A DNA stretch of 64,000 nucleotides from Sulfurimonas sp. (GTDB taxonomy: Bacteria > Campylobacterota > Campylobacteria > Campylobacterales > Sulfurimonadaceae): assembly GCA_026988315.1 (NCBI GenBank), contig JALSLJ010000056.1:1-64000 (forward strand), written 5' to 3'. The notes under the pieces are model-generated. The model had not been told where the DNA came from and searched no databases. It saw nothing but the letters and a program-made list of their open reading frames with translations. A program made the translations under genes and the position numbers. Shown here one piece after another: positions 17,375 through 25,883 of the stretch (position 1 is the first letter of the stretch; each line of letters opens with the position of its first letter).

Positions 17375-19570
17375 ATGAAACGCTTAAAAATAATGAAGTC
17401 ATATATGGTTTTATGGCTATTTATTTACTTTTTAGTTCACTCCAATATAGAAGCAATATCTGTATTTTTCTTTGCTACACTAACATTTAATCTTGCAGTT
17501 TTAACACTGCTTACTATTGGTATTATTATGGTTATGAAAGCAGCTATTAACCTTGTGATGCTAGCTGGAACATTTGGTATTTTGGCATATAAAAAAGATA
17601 ATCTTGCATTTTACCTACAAGATATAGATAAAATTATGCCAGCAAATATTGCTCATATGTTTTATGCTCGTGCAGAAAAAGGTGTACTGCTTTTTACAAC
17701 TGAAGAGTCTCGTGATGTTATTGAGTGGATTGAAGAAAAATTTTCACACCAAAACAGATATACAAATTATTTTATCGGTACTGTTTTGATGATTGGTCTC
17801 TTGGGTACATTCTCTGGACTTCTTATCGCAATTGATGACATGGGTAGAATTATTTTATCTCTATCTGGCGATATTGACTTAGCAAAAGTTATATCAGACT
17901 TTTCTGGTCCTCTTGGTGGTATGGCTGTTGGGTTCGGATCTTCACTATTTGGTGTTATAGCTGCTATTATCCTTGGTCTTATGGGCTATATATTAAACAA
18001 AAACCAAGAAACACTAGTAGAGGGTGTTGAAGATTGGCTAAAAGGTCGTATCATTAATACTGGGGGAATAACATCGACAACTTCTATAGGCACAGAAGTG
18101 AGTGATATGCCAGATCACAAAGCATCTTTTATGGAAGTCTTTATAGACAACATCTCTACCTTATCAAACGAAATGTCAAAAATGTCTCAAACCAACGAGA
18201 GATTAAATTCTGCCACTATTGCTTCTATTCAGGCTGCGAGAGATGAACATGAGATAAGTGTTACCCTATTTGAGGATATTAATAAATCTCTTAAAAATAT
18301 CGATACAAATGCACAAAATTCAACTAAACTTGCCATTCAGCAATTTGATGCTCTGCAAAACACTATCAGTTCCAATCACAAACAACTAATAGCCTCACAA
18401 AAAGAATCTATACTTACTTTAATAGATAGAATAGAGTCTTCCCTGCAAATAACTCAAGAGGTACTATCACAAAAGCTTCAAAATATATCTGAACACTCAT
18501 CTGACGAGCTCAAAGAGCAAACAAATTCAATTGTTACAATATTGCGAGCAATTGATACGCAGCTCATAGAAAAACAAAAACTGCTATTTGATATTCAACT
18601 TGATAATAAACAAAATCAAGAAATAAATGAAGATTTTCTAAAGCAGTTAATCTTACTAATTAAAGATTCAAGCTCTAAACTAGATATAGAGTATGAGGCA
18701 CTACAAAGCATCCACAAAGAGCTAGAGTTAGACAACGAAAACTCTAAAGAACATTTTCAAGGTATCACTGCGTCACTTACATCACTATCTCAAACTTTAC
18801 AAAATGAAACACAAAGCCTAAACTCCTTAAAAGAGATACAAACAGAACAATCTGAAATAATGAAAGATAATGCAAAAAGCTCACAAGATATCCGTCAAAC
18901 TTTACTTGAATCACAAATGCAAAGCTTAAAACAAGAAGAACATTTATCAGAGATAACTTCTAAAATTGACTCATTTAAAGAGCAAATGACTCAAGCACAT
19001 GGCAAATCTTTAGAGATGTTAGGTGAGACAATCAAACCCCTAGAGAACATTATTGAGGTTGGGAAAAATCAAAACGAAAGTTTAAAAGATTTACTTGGCA
19101 CAGGTGAGAAAAATGCAAATGAAGCACAAAACCACTTAAATACAATCACGACAGAGCTAGAATCTGTAAACGAACAAATTGCTCAAGCAAATAACAACTC
19201 AATTCAAATGATTGATGCAAACAAACAAGAGCTTCAAGCACTAGAAAATATTTTACTTAAAAATGAGGAATATTCAAATACTCAAGAGAAACAACTAAAC
19301 AATCTAACCTCAAAACTAGAATCTCTTAACGAAGAAATAGCTAAAACAAACAAAACATCCTTGCAGATGATGGAAGCTAATGCAAAAGAGTTTAAAACAC
19401 TCACAGAAATTGAAAATGTACAATCACAAACACTAGATAAACTACTCAAAACAGATAAGCATAGTAGCAATGTTCTAGATAAAATTCAAAAAAATACAAC
19501 AAAACTTCGTCCAGGCGGTTCAAATAAAAATAAAAAAAGCGATAGCTTTTTTGATAAACTATTTAAGTAG
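17375..19570 (+). CDS. MotA/TolQ/ExbB-like proton-channel protein with long coiled-coil tail
   Basis: A 731-residue protein. N-terminal hydrophobic helices lie at about 12-30 and 35-70. The family core follows: TVLMIGLLGTFSGLL (helix about 132-153) and SGPLGGMAVGFGSSLFGVIAAI (helix about 180-206). Residues about 240-715 form an extended coiled coil. Near its end are three related repeats of about 45-60 residues containing TSKIDSFKEQ, TTELESVNEQ and TSKLESLNEE. ZorA of Zorya defence has the same plan, but ZorC, ZorD and ZorE genes are absent. With the next gene it probably forms a proton-driven rotary or torque unit (inference). Confidence 0.82.
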   Translation: MKRLKIMKSYMVLWLFIYFLVHSNIEAISVFFFATLTFNLAVLTLLTIGIIMVMKAAINLVMLAGTFGILAYKKDNLAFYLQDIDKIMPANIAHMFYARAEKGVLLFTTEESRDVIEWIEEKFSHQNRYTNYFIGTVLMIGLLGTFSGLLIAIDDMGRIILSLSGDIDLAKVISDFSGPLGGMAVGFGSSLFGVIAAIILGLMGYILNKNQETLVEGVEDWLKGRIINTGGITSTTSIGTEVSDMPDHKASFMEVFIDNISTLSNEMSKMSQTNERLNSATIASIQAARDEHEISVTLFEDINKSLKNIDTNAQNSTKLAIQQFDALQNTISSNHKQLIASQKESILTLIDRIESSLQITQEVLSQKLQNISEHSSDELKEQTNSIVTILRAIDTQLIEKQKLLFDIQLDNKQNQEINEDFLKQLILLIKDSSSKLDIEYEALQSIHKELELDNENSKEHFQGITASLTSLSQTLQNETQSLNSLKEIQTEQSEIMKDNAKSSQDIRQTLLESQMQSLKQEEHLSEITSKIDSFKEQMTQAHGKSLEMLGETIKPLENIIEVGKNQNESLKDLLGTGEKNANEAQNHLNTITTELESVNEQIAQANNNSIQMIDANKQELQALENILLKNEEYSNTQEKQLNNLTSKLESLNEEIAKTNKTSLQMMEANAKEFKTLTEIENVQSQTLDKLLKTDKHSSNVLDKIQKNTTKLRPGGSNKNKKSDSFFDKLFK

Positions 19571-19581
19571 GCTAACTAAGA

Positions 19582-20298
19582 ATGGGAAAACGCTGTCCAG
19601 AAGATTTTAATCCTTGGCCACCATTTGTTGATATATTTGCATCTGTTATTCTAGTATTGATGCTATTTTTACTCATAACAATTGTAAATATTGGTTATTA
19701 TGCTCAATTTAAATCTGTAAAATCTTACACATCATATGCTACCGTGAAAGTGGACACCGTTATAGTGGATGATGGGCCACCAGCCCCTACCACTTGTATC
19801 CCAAGACCTGAAGTTAAAGAACAAAAAGATGAAATTGATATGATTTCATTTCACAAAGTTCCTGAACCCCAAAGTACAGAATCAAATAGCTCTCTCTTTA
19901 GCGGTGGCATTGCAGAGGGAAATGCCGTGATGTATGCTAGAGAAAAAGAGAGAAAAATTACAAATCAAACAGCAGTTTTAAAGGAACGAAGTATAGAGCT
20001 ATTTTTTGAAGATAAAGAGATTTTTATTAACACTGCTATAAAATTTAAAATTAAAAAATTTATTGGCGACATCAACAGAATGACTAAAGAATCAAAATTT
20101 ACAATCTTTGTAAGAGACCCAGATGGTATTATAAGTGCAACATTAGCAAAACAAATTTCACTAGGCCGTGTACTAAATATTAAAAGTATTATCAAAAAAA
20201 GTAACATCAAATCTAAAAGAATTAAAATAAACCTACAAGAGCAGGTATCTGTACCTTCAAAGTATGGTAGCTTAGTTATAAAGGCTTACATCCCATGA
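19582..20298 (+). CDS. MotB/ZorB-like partner protein
   Basis: A 238-residue protein with a single N-terminal membrane helix preceded by PWPPFVDIFASVILVLML. Asp17 sits at the start of the helix where MotB, TolR and ZorB have the proton-carrying Asp. A Pro-rich periplasmic linker follows, then a C-terminal domain (about 135-238) with a degenerate OmpA-like pattern: FINTAIKF, a strand FTIFVRDPDG, SLGRVLNIKSIIKKSNI, and a last strand. The Asp/Arg peptidoglycan contacts are not clear, so the target may differ. It overlaps the TolC-like gene by 4 bases. Confidence 0.75.
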   Translation: MGKRCPEDFNPWPPFVDIFASVILVLMLFLLITIVNIGYYAQFKSVKSYTSYATVKVDTVIVDDGPPAPTTCIPRPEVKEQKDEIDMISFHKVPEPQSTESNSSLFSGGIAEGNAVMYAREKERKITNQTAVLKERSIELFFEDKEIFINTAIKFKIKKFIGDINRMTKESKFTIFVRDPDGIISATLAKQISLGRVLNIKSIIKKSNIKSKRIKINLQEQVSVPSKYGSLVIKAYIP

Positions 20299-21767
20299 GA
20301 ACTATATCCTTATCTCTAGTTTTTACTTTTTCACTCTTTGCTAATGAAACTTATTTAGATAAAAACTTATATTCATCTATAAATAATTTTAATGAAAACA
20401 ATGAAACTACTAAATCAGTAGCACCTTTATTGTCAACACAAGAAACAAATAAAACCACAAATACAACTTCTTTAAAAGAGGATCTACTCTTTAAGTCAGA
20501 TAGAAAATCTGGATTTACATTAGCTGAAGCAATTACGTACTCTTTAGATAAAAATCCAAAGATAAAAGCATCTAATCAAAAAGTTTTACAGTCACAACAA
20601 AAAGTAAAAGAGGAAAACGCTTCCCACTTACCTATAATTGATCTATCAGGAAACACAGGCCAAGAGGCTCGTACATTCCAAGAAGATTACTCTTCTGGTG
20701 TAAAAGTATCAGCACCACAAACTCAATTTTACCAATATCACAAAACAGAACTTTTTCTTACTATTAAAGAAAATCTATGGAGCGGTGGAAAAATCCAAAG
20801 TAGAGTAAATGAACAAGAAAACAGACTTCAAGCAACTCGTTATGACCATAGAGAAAAAATCGAGACAGCTGCACTAGATATTATCAAATCATATTTTGAT
20901 GTTGTCTATGGGGAAATTGCCGTAAATATCTCCAACAAAAACATGAAAGACTATCAAAAAATATTAGAGATAGTAAAAATAAAAGAGGAGAGTGGTGCTG
21001 CAACACAAGGTGATGTGAATTTTATACTCGCAAATATTGAAAATGCAAAAACATCCCACATTAACACACAAGCAAAACTAAGCGATGCCATTGCTCAATA
21101 TGAATATCTGATGCAAGATATTAACACCTCAAATATGCCGTACGAAACAGAGATAACTATACAAGAACCAAATTTGGATGAATCACTTATATATATGGAA
21201 AAAAATAATGCTAAACTTTTAAGGCAAAAATCTTATATACAAGCAACCTCTTTTGCTCTTAAAGCTCAAGAAGCTTTGTACCATCCAACTATTGATTTAT
21301 CTTTCAATGCTGAATCAAAAAATGAATATGATGAGGGGCTTGGACAAAGAGACAAGGTAAATGCACTTATCTCTTTTAACTACAATCTTTATAATGGTGG
21401 AAAAGATGAAGCTGCATACATCCGTGTATTATCCATCATGAATGAGCAAAAATATACTTATGATGACCAAATGAGAAAACTCACTTTTGATATAAAAGTA
21501 CTCAACCGTTCTGTCGCTTCAATGAGAGACTCTTTAGAGCTAACTCAAAGTGAAGTTATCGCTGCTCGTAAAGTTGTTGAGAACTACTGGATAGCATTTA
21601 AACATGGTACACAAGATCTTCAAGCACTACAACTTGCTCAAAGAAATCTTAATCGTGCAGAGCTTGATTATGCTAACTACAAAAAAAATCTTATTATTAA
21701 TAATTTTAAGCTTATGAAAAACACAGGAATGCTACTTAAATTTTTAAATATAGTTAACGAAAACTAA
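20295..21767 (+). CDS. TolC-family outer-membrane channel protein
   Basis: A 490-residue exported protein (signal MRTISLSLVFTFSLFA). It has a 50-residue Asn/Thr-rich extension, then two outer-membrane efflux (OEP) repeats with long helices: TLAEAITYSLDKNPKIKAS, IKENLWSGGKIQSRVNEQ, and later NYNLYNGGKDEAAYIR. TolC proteins form trimeric tunnels for type I secretion or efflux. The resemblance is greatest to the AggA/LapE type. No ABC transporter or membrane-fusion gene is nearby; instead the operon supplies a MotA/MotB-like pair. Confidence 0.9.
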   Translation: MRTISLSLVFTFSLFANETYLDKNLYSSINNFNENNETTKSVAPLLSTQETNKTTNTTSLKEDLLFKSDRKSGFTLAEAITYSLDKNPKIKASNQKVLQSQQKVKEENASHLPIIDLSGNTGQEARTFQEDYSSGVKVSAPQTQFYQYHKTELFLTIKENLWSGGKIQSRVNEQENRLQATRYDHREKIETAALDIIKSYFDVVYGEIAVNISNKNMKDYQKILEIVKIKEESGAATQGDVNFILANIENAKTSHINTQAKLSDAIAQYEYLMQDINTSNMPYETEITIQEPNLDESLIYMEKNNAKLLRQKSYIQATSFALKAQEALYHPTIDLSFNAESKNEYDEGLGQRDKVNALISFNYNLYNGGKDEAAYIRVLSIMNEQKYTYDDQMRKLTFDIKVLNRSVASMRDSLELTQSEVIAARKVVENYWIAFKHGTQDLQALQLAQRNLNRAELDYANYKKNLIINNFKLMKNTGMLLKFLNIVNEN

Positions 21768-21781
21768 AATTACAATTATGA

Positions 21782-21787
21782 TAAAAT
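21782..21787 (+). promoter_or_regulatory. Possible -10 box of the ankyrin gene
   Basis: TAAAAT lies 35 bases before the ankyrin ATG, in the 54-base gap after the TolC-like gene, so the gene may be separately transcribed. Confidence 0.4.
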
Positions 21788-21821
21788 ACATATACTAAAT
21801 TTGATCTATAAGGGATAATTA

Positions 21822-23087
21822 ATGTTAAAAAGAAGTTATTTTACCTATGCATTACTGTTAGGAGTTTCTATAAGCCTGTTCTCTCCTCAACATGTTTTAG
21901 CCGATGAAAATGGTGAGAGAATTATTAGGCTCTTAGATAACGATAATCTCAATGATGATGTCAAAGGGATTATTATAAATTTGATTAAAAAAGGGGCTGA
22001 TGTAAATAGTGTAGATGCTGATGGATACACTCCACTCTTAACTGCCGCATCTTTAGACCAAGTTTATATTATGGAAGCCCTTATAAAAGCAGGAGCTGAT
22101 CTCAACACAGCAAACAAAGGTTTCACCCCTTTAATGCTTGCAAGTCGCAGTGGAAATCATCATGCAGCACTACTGCTGATAAACAAAGGTGCAAAAATCC
22201 ATCTTCAAAATATCTATAAAGAAACTGCGCTTCACTCGGCAGCACAAGGGGCACTTGAAGATATTGTAATTATGTTGATCAACAAGGGTGCTAAGATTAA
22301 CATTAAAGATGATGAGGGGATGACACCTCTACTTTACACTACTAAAAATTGGTTAGCCGATGCTTCATTACTGCTTATTAAAAAAGGTGCAGACACAAAT
22401 ATTACAGATAAAGAGGGAAATACTCCCCTTCTTTATGCTGCTAAAAGTTCAATGCCAAAAGTAGCTATTAAGCTTATAGACAAGGGTGCTGATGTTAATG
22501 TAAGGGATATAGATGGTAAAACTTCTCTATTTTTTGCAATGGAATATACTCTACCAAATCTCTTCTCAAAATTAATTTCTAAAAATGCTGAGATTGATTT
22601 AAAAACTTCAAATGGAGTTACACCTATATTTTTCGCTGCAAAAGAGGGTTTAAATAAAAGTCTCATTAGATTACTTGAAAGGGATGTTGATATAAATGAA
22701 GAAAATGAATTTGAAAAAACTCCTTTAATTGTTGCGGTTGAGAACAAAAAAACTAAAACAGCGACTTTACTGATAAAAGAGGGTGCTAATATAAATGCAT
22801 CAGATAGAGATAAAAACTCAGCTTTAATCTATGCAACAGCTCTATCGCTCTCTAACACTGCGATAGAATTAATAAATAAAGGTGCTAATGTTAATGAGCA
22901 AAATGTTTATAGAGTAACACCTCTTATGAATGCGGCCGAAAAAGGGCTTATAAAAGTTGTTAAATTATTAATAAAAAAAGGTGCCAATATCAGAACTAGA
23001 GATATTCATGGTGAAAATGCTATTGATTATGCTACTCACAAAAGAAAAAATCATACGATAGAAAAATTACTCAAAGATGCTTTATAA
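21822..23087 (+). CDS. Exported ankyrin-repeat protein
   Basis: A 421-residue protein with a signal peptide (cleavage likely after VLADE or nearby). Twelve ankyrin repeats of about 33 residues fill the rest; typical units contain TPLLYAAK and LLIKKGADTN. There is no other domain. Exported ankyrin proteins usually bind or inhibit a periplasmic partner. An AAGGGATA ribosome site precedes the ATG. It lies 54 bases after the TolC-like gene on the same strand and may belong functionally to that operon. It is convergent with dnaK. Confidence 0.88.
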   Translation: MLKRSYFTYALLLGVSISLFSPQHVLADENGERIIRLLDNDNLNDDVKGIIINLIKKGADVNSVDADGYTPLLTAASLDQVYIMEALIKAGADLNTANKGFTPLMLASRSGNHHAALLLINKGAKIHLQNIYKETALHSAAQGALEDIVIMLINKGAKINIKDDEGMTPLLYTTKNWLADASLLLIKKGADTNITDKEGNTPLLYAAKSSMPKVAIKLIDKGADVNVRDIDGKTSLFFAMEYTLPNLFSKLISKNAEIDLKTSNGVTPIFFAAKEGLNKSLIRLLERDVDINEENEFEKTPLIVAVENKKTKTATLLIKEGANINASDRDKNSALIYATALSLSNTAIELINKGANVNEQNVYRVTPLMNAAEKGLIKVVKLLIKKGANIRTRDIHGENAIDYATHKRKNHTIEKLLKDAL

Positions 23088-23098
23088 AGTAAATAAAA

Positions 23099-23121
23099 CC
23101 AAAGGAGAAGAACTCCTTTGG
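23099..23121 (-). terminator. Rho-independent terminator of dnaK
   Basis: A perfect 9-bp stem CCAAAGGAG/CTCCTTTGG with a 5-base loop. In the dnaK direction it is followed by TTTTATTT. It lies 12 bases after the dnaK stop. Confidence 0.85.
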
Positions 23122-23132
23122 AATAAAAAGAA

Positions 23133-25019
23133 CTACTCTATTTCAGCGTCTATTACATCTTCATCTTCTTTTTTCTTTTTAGCATCTGCTTTTGCAGCTT
23201 CTGGATTTTGTTCTTTTTTATACATCTCTTCAGCCATCTTATGAGCAGCTTCAGTTAATGCTTTAACTTTCTCTTCAATAATCTCTTTAGTAGTTGACTC
23301 ATCTTTTAAAGTCTCTTTTAAATCAGTTACAGCAGCTTCAATTTTAGCTTTTTCTTCTGCTTCTAGTTTATCTCCCATCTCTGTCATAGATTTTTCAGTT
23401 TGAGCAATAAGGGCATCTGCTTGGTTTCTTAAATCAACTAATGCTTTTCTCTCTTCATCAGCTGCTTTGTTCTCCTCAGCATCTTGAACCATTTTATTAA
23501 TCTCTTCTTCACTTAATCCTGAACTTCCAGAGATTGTGATTGACTGAGATTTACCAGTACCTTTATCTGTTGAAGAAACTGTTAAGATACCATTTGCATC
23601 AATGTCAAAAGTTACTTCAATTTGAGGTACACCTCTTGGTGCTGCTGGAATATCTCCTAGCTCAAATAGACCTAAAGATTTGTTATCTTTGGCAAACTCT
23701 CTTTCCCCTTGAACAACTGAAATTGAAACAGCTGGCTGGTTATCTTCAGCAGTTGAGAAAATTTGAGACTTTTTAACAGGAATAGTAGTTCCCTTTTCGA
23801 TAATCTTAGTAGCAACTCCACCAAGTGTCTCAATACCAAGACTTAAAGGTGTAACATCAAGAAGAAGTACATCTTTAACATCCCCTCTTAAAACACCACC
23901 CTGAATAGCAGCACCTGCTGCAACAACTTCATCAGGATTAACACCTTTATTTAAATCTTTTCCACCAAAGTATTTACTTACTGCCTCTTGTGCTGCTGGA
24001 ACACGAGTAGAACCACCAACCATGATAATCTCTTTAATTTCATTAGTATCTAAGTCGGACTCATCCATTGCTGTTTTAATATGGTCAATAGTCTCATCTA
24101 TAAGCCCTGAAATCATACCTTCAAACTTAGCACGAGTTAGTTTTACAACTAAGTGTTGTGGTCCAGCTTCTGTCATAGTGATAAATGGTAAATTAATTTC
24201 TGTTTCTTGTGCAGAACTTAACTCTTTTTTGGCATTTTCAGCTGCATCTTTTAGGCGTTGCAGTGCCATTTTGTCATTTTTAAGCTCAATTCCATGAGAA
24301 GATTTAAACTCATCATTGAGCATATCAACAATTTTATTGTCAAAATCATCTCCACCTAAGAACGCATTACCATCAGTTGCAAGAACTTCAAAAGTACCAT
24401 CAGAAATTTCTAAAACAGTTACATCAAATGTTCCACCACCAAGGTCATACACAAGTACATTCTCTTCAGTTTTACTATCTAGTCCATAAGCAAGTGCAGA
24501 TGCAGTTGGCTCGTTGATAATTCTTAAAACATTAAGACCAGCGATAGTTCCAGCATCTTTAGTTGCTTTTCTTTGGCTATCATTAAAGTATGCAGGAACT
24601 GTAATTACTGCATCTGTAACTGTTGAACCTAGATAAGCTTCCGCATCTTCTTTTAGTTTAGAAAGAATTTTAGCACTTATCTCTTGAGGAGTATAAATTT
24701 TGCCTGCAACATCAACACAAGCAGAACCATCCTTATCTACAATGTTATAAGTAACCTTGTCGTGAGCTGCCTTAGCATTTTCCTCATTCATCATAAGACC
24801 CATAATTCTTTTAATAGAACTAATTGTTTTCTCTGGATTTGTAATTGCTTGACGCTTTGCTGGATCTCCAACTAAAACATCACCTTTATCTGTGAAAGCT
24901 ACAACTGAAGGAGTTGTATTTTTCCCCTCTGCATTTGGGATAATTTTTGCTTCTCCACCCTCATAAACTGCCACACACGAATTTGTTGTCCCTAAGTCTA
25001 TACCTATTACTTTACTCAT
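23133..25019 (-). CDS. dnaK: Chaperone protein DnaK (Hsp70)
   Basis: A 628-residue ATP-dependent chaperone of the cytoplasm. The nucleotide-binding domain has [24 protein letters not shown] and VGGSTRVPA; the substrate-binding domain has [14 protein letters not shown]; the acidic lid ends with [10 protein letters not shown]. It lies downstream of grpE, its nucleotide-exchange factor, but has its own promoter with a palindrome (25092-25105). DnaJ is not encoded here. Confidence 0.98.
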   Translation of the reverse strand: MSKVIGIDLGTTNSCVAVYEGGEAKIIPNAEGKNTTPSVVAFTDKGDVLVGDPAKRQAITNPEKTISSIKRIMGLMMNEENAKAAHDKVTYNIVDKDGSACVDVAGKIYTPQEISAKILSKLKEDAEAYLGSTVTDAVITVPAYFNDSQRKATKDAGTIAGLNVLRIINEPTASALAYGLDSKTEENVLVYDLGGGTFDVTVLEISDGTFEVLATDGNAFLGGDDFDNKIVDMLNDEFKSSHGIELKNDKMALQRLKDAAENAKKELSSAQETEINLPFITMTEAGPQHLVVKLTRAKFEGMISGLIDETIDHIKTAMDESDLDTNEIKEIIMVGGSTRVPAAQEAVSKYFGGKDLNKGVNPDEVVAAGAAIQGGVLRGDVKDVLLLDVTPLSLGIETLGGVATKIIEKGTTIPVKKSQIFSTAEDNQPAVSISVVQGEREFAKDNKSLGLFELGDIPAAPRGVPQIEVTFDIDANGILTVSSTDKGTGKSQSITISGSSGLSEEEINKMVQDAEENKAADEERKALVDLRNQADALIAQTEKSMTEMGDKLEAEEKAKIEAAVTDLKETLKDESTTKEIIEEKVKALTEAAHKMAEEMYKKEQNPEAAKADAKKKKEDEDVIDAEIE

Positions 25020-25063
25020 ATTATTTTCCTTTTGTTTATAATTTCTAATTTTTTTACAGCGAA

Positions 25064-25069
25064 ATTATA
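25064..25069 (-). promoter_or_regulatory. -10 box of a dnaK promoter
   Basis: TATAAT on the reverse strand, 44 bases before the dnaK ATG. The GCTAC-N4-GTAGC palindrome lies 22 bases further upstream. Confidence 0.55.
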
Positions 25070-25091
25070 TATTATTTTTAAAATTTTTTAT

Positions 25092-25105
25092 GCTACTTAA
25101 GTAGC
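25092..25105. promoter_or_regulatory. Palindrome upstream of dnaK (candidate activator site)
   Basis: GCTACTTAAGTAGC is a perfect 14-bp dyad in the grpE-dnaK gap. Its near edge is 22 bases from the -10 box, so its centre would be near -41.5. The hsp20 promoter has GCTACTTAGGTGGC at exactly the same spacing. GCTAC-N4-GTAGC has the same five-four-five design as FNR-type sites. Confidence 0.6.
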
Positions 25106-25115
25106 GGATGCAAAA

Positions 25116-25670
25116 TTAATTTGCAACAATCACCATAGCTTCACGCAAAGGTCTATTTTTATATTTATAACCTGTTTGAAAAGTTTGAACAATTTGTCCA
25201 GACTCAACATCTTGGCTATCCACAGTTTGAACCGCGTTGTGAATATTTGGATCGAATGGCTCATCATGTGACACCATCGTCACTCCATGTTTTTCAAGAG
25301 CAGTAAGAAACTGCTTATGTGTCAATTCTATCCCCTCTTTTAATTTATCAAAAAGTTCTGCCTTATCTGCATCAGCATTTGCTGAGTTCATTGCACCTTG
25401 AAGTGAATCCATTACTGGAATCATATCTTTAGCAAACTTTTCATTCGAGTATTCAACAGCAGTATATTTCTCTCTTTCAAGTCTTTTTTTGATATTATCA
25501 AAGTCAGCATGGACTCTTGCATATTTATCTTTTAATGCTAAGAGTTCCTCTTGTAAAAGATCAAACTCATTTTCAACTGCTTCTGCTTCAGCCACAGCTT
25601 CATCGGAATTTGTTTCAATGTTTTCCTCTTCATTTATGAGAGATTCTTTTTCTAATTCTTCTTTAGACAT
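25116..25670 (-). CDS. grpE: Nucleotide exchange factor GrpE
   Basis: The 184-residue cochaperone that releases ADP from DnaK. It has an acidic N-terminal tail, a long coiled coil with ALKDKYARVHADFDNIKKR, and a C-terminal beta domain with VTMVSHDEPFDPNIHNAVQ and GYKYKNRPLREAMVIV. hrcA, which often precedes grpE in this phylum, is absent. The promoter at 25708-25736 is unusually close to consensus. Confidence 0.96.
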   Translation of the reverse strand: MSKEELEKESLINEEENIETNSDEAVAEAEAVENEFDLLQEELLALKDKYARVHADFDNIKKRLEREKYTAVEYSNEKFAKDMIPVMDSLQGAMNSANADADKAELFDKLKEGIELTHKQFLTALEKHGVTMVSHDEPFDPNIHNAVQTVDSQDVESGQIVQTFQTGYKYKNRPLREAMVIVAN

Positions 25671-25707
25671 AATTATTTATAAACTCCTTCTTTCAAAAAG
25701 ATAACAC

Positions 25708-25736
25708 TATTATACATATTGAGCGTAACAATGTCA
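25708..25736 (-). promoter_or_regulatory. Consensus sigma-70 promoter of grpE
   Basis: On the reverse strand TTGACA and TATAAT are both perfect and separated by 17 bases. This stands out in a phylum that normally lacks -35 conservation. Flanking TTGA/TCAA half-sites could belong to a repressor, but no CIRCE sequence is present. Confidence 0.75.
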
Positions 25737-25883
25737 AGTAATAGTTTAATTTTTACACTTAATATACTTTAGTCTATTACTATCAAGTATGAAAAACTAT
25801 AGTATCTATCCCCATATGGTCAATAATTTTATTGCTAAAATGAAATGAATGGCATGCAAATATTTAATGAAAAAGTAAAATAT

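Noticed and set aside
17375-20298. Zorya phage-defence system
   Set aside because: The MotA-like and MotB-like genes resemble ZorA/ZorB in plan, but the downstream genes are TolC-like and ankyrin, not ZorC/ZorD helicase or ZorE nuclease. I therefore do not call it Zorya.
17375-20298. Flagellar stator MotA/MotB
   Set aside because: The long coiled-coil tail, the TolQ/ExbB-like core GLLGTFSGL and the degenerate OmpA-like domain do not fit flagellar stators.
23540-24875. Forward-strand open frames opposite dnaK
   Set aside because: They lie wholly inside dnaK, have no ribosome sites and no recognisable protein features; they are shadows of the conserved reverse gene.
25700-25740. CIRCE or HAIR operator at grpE
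   Set aside because: Only TTGA/TCAA half-sites are seen; neither TTAGCACTC-N9-GAGTGCTAA nor CTTGAGT-N7-ACTCAAG is present.
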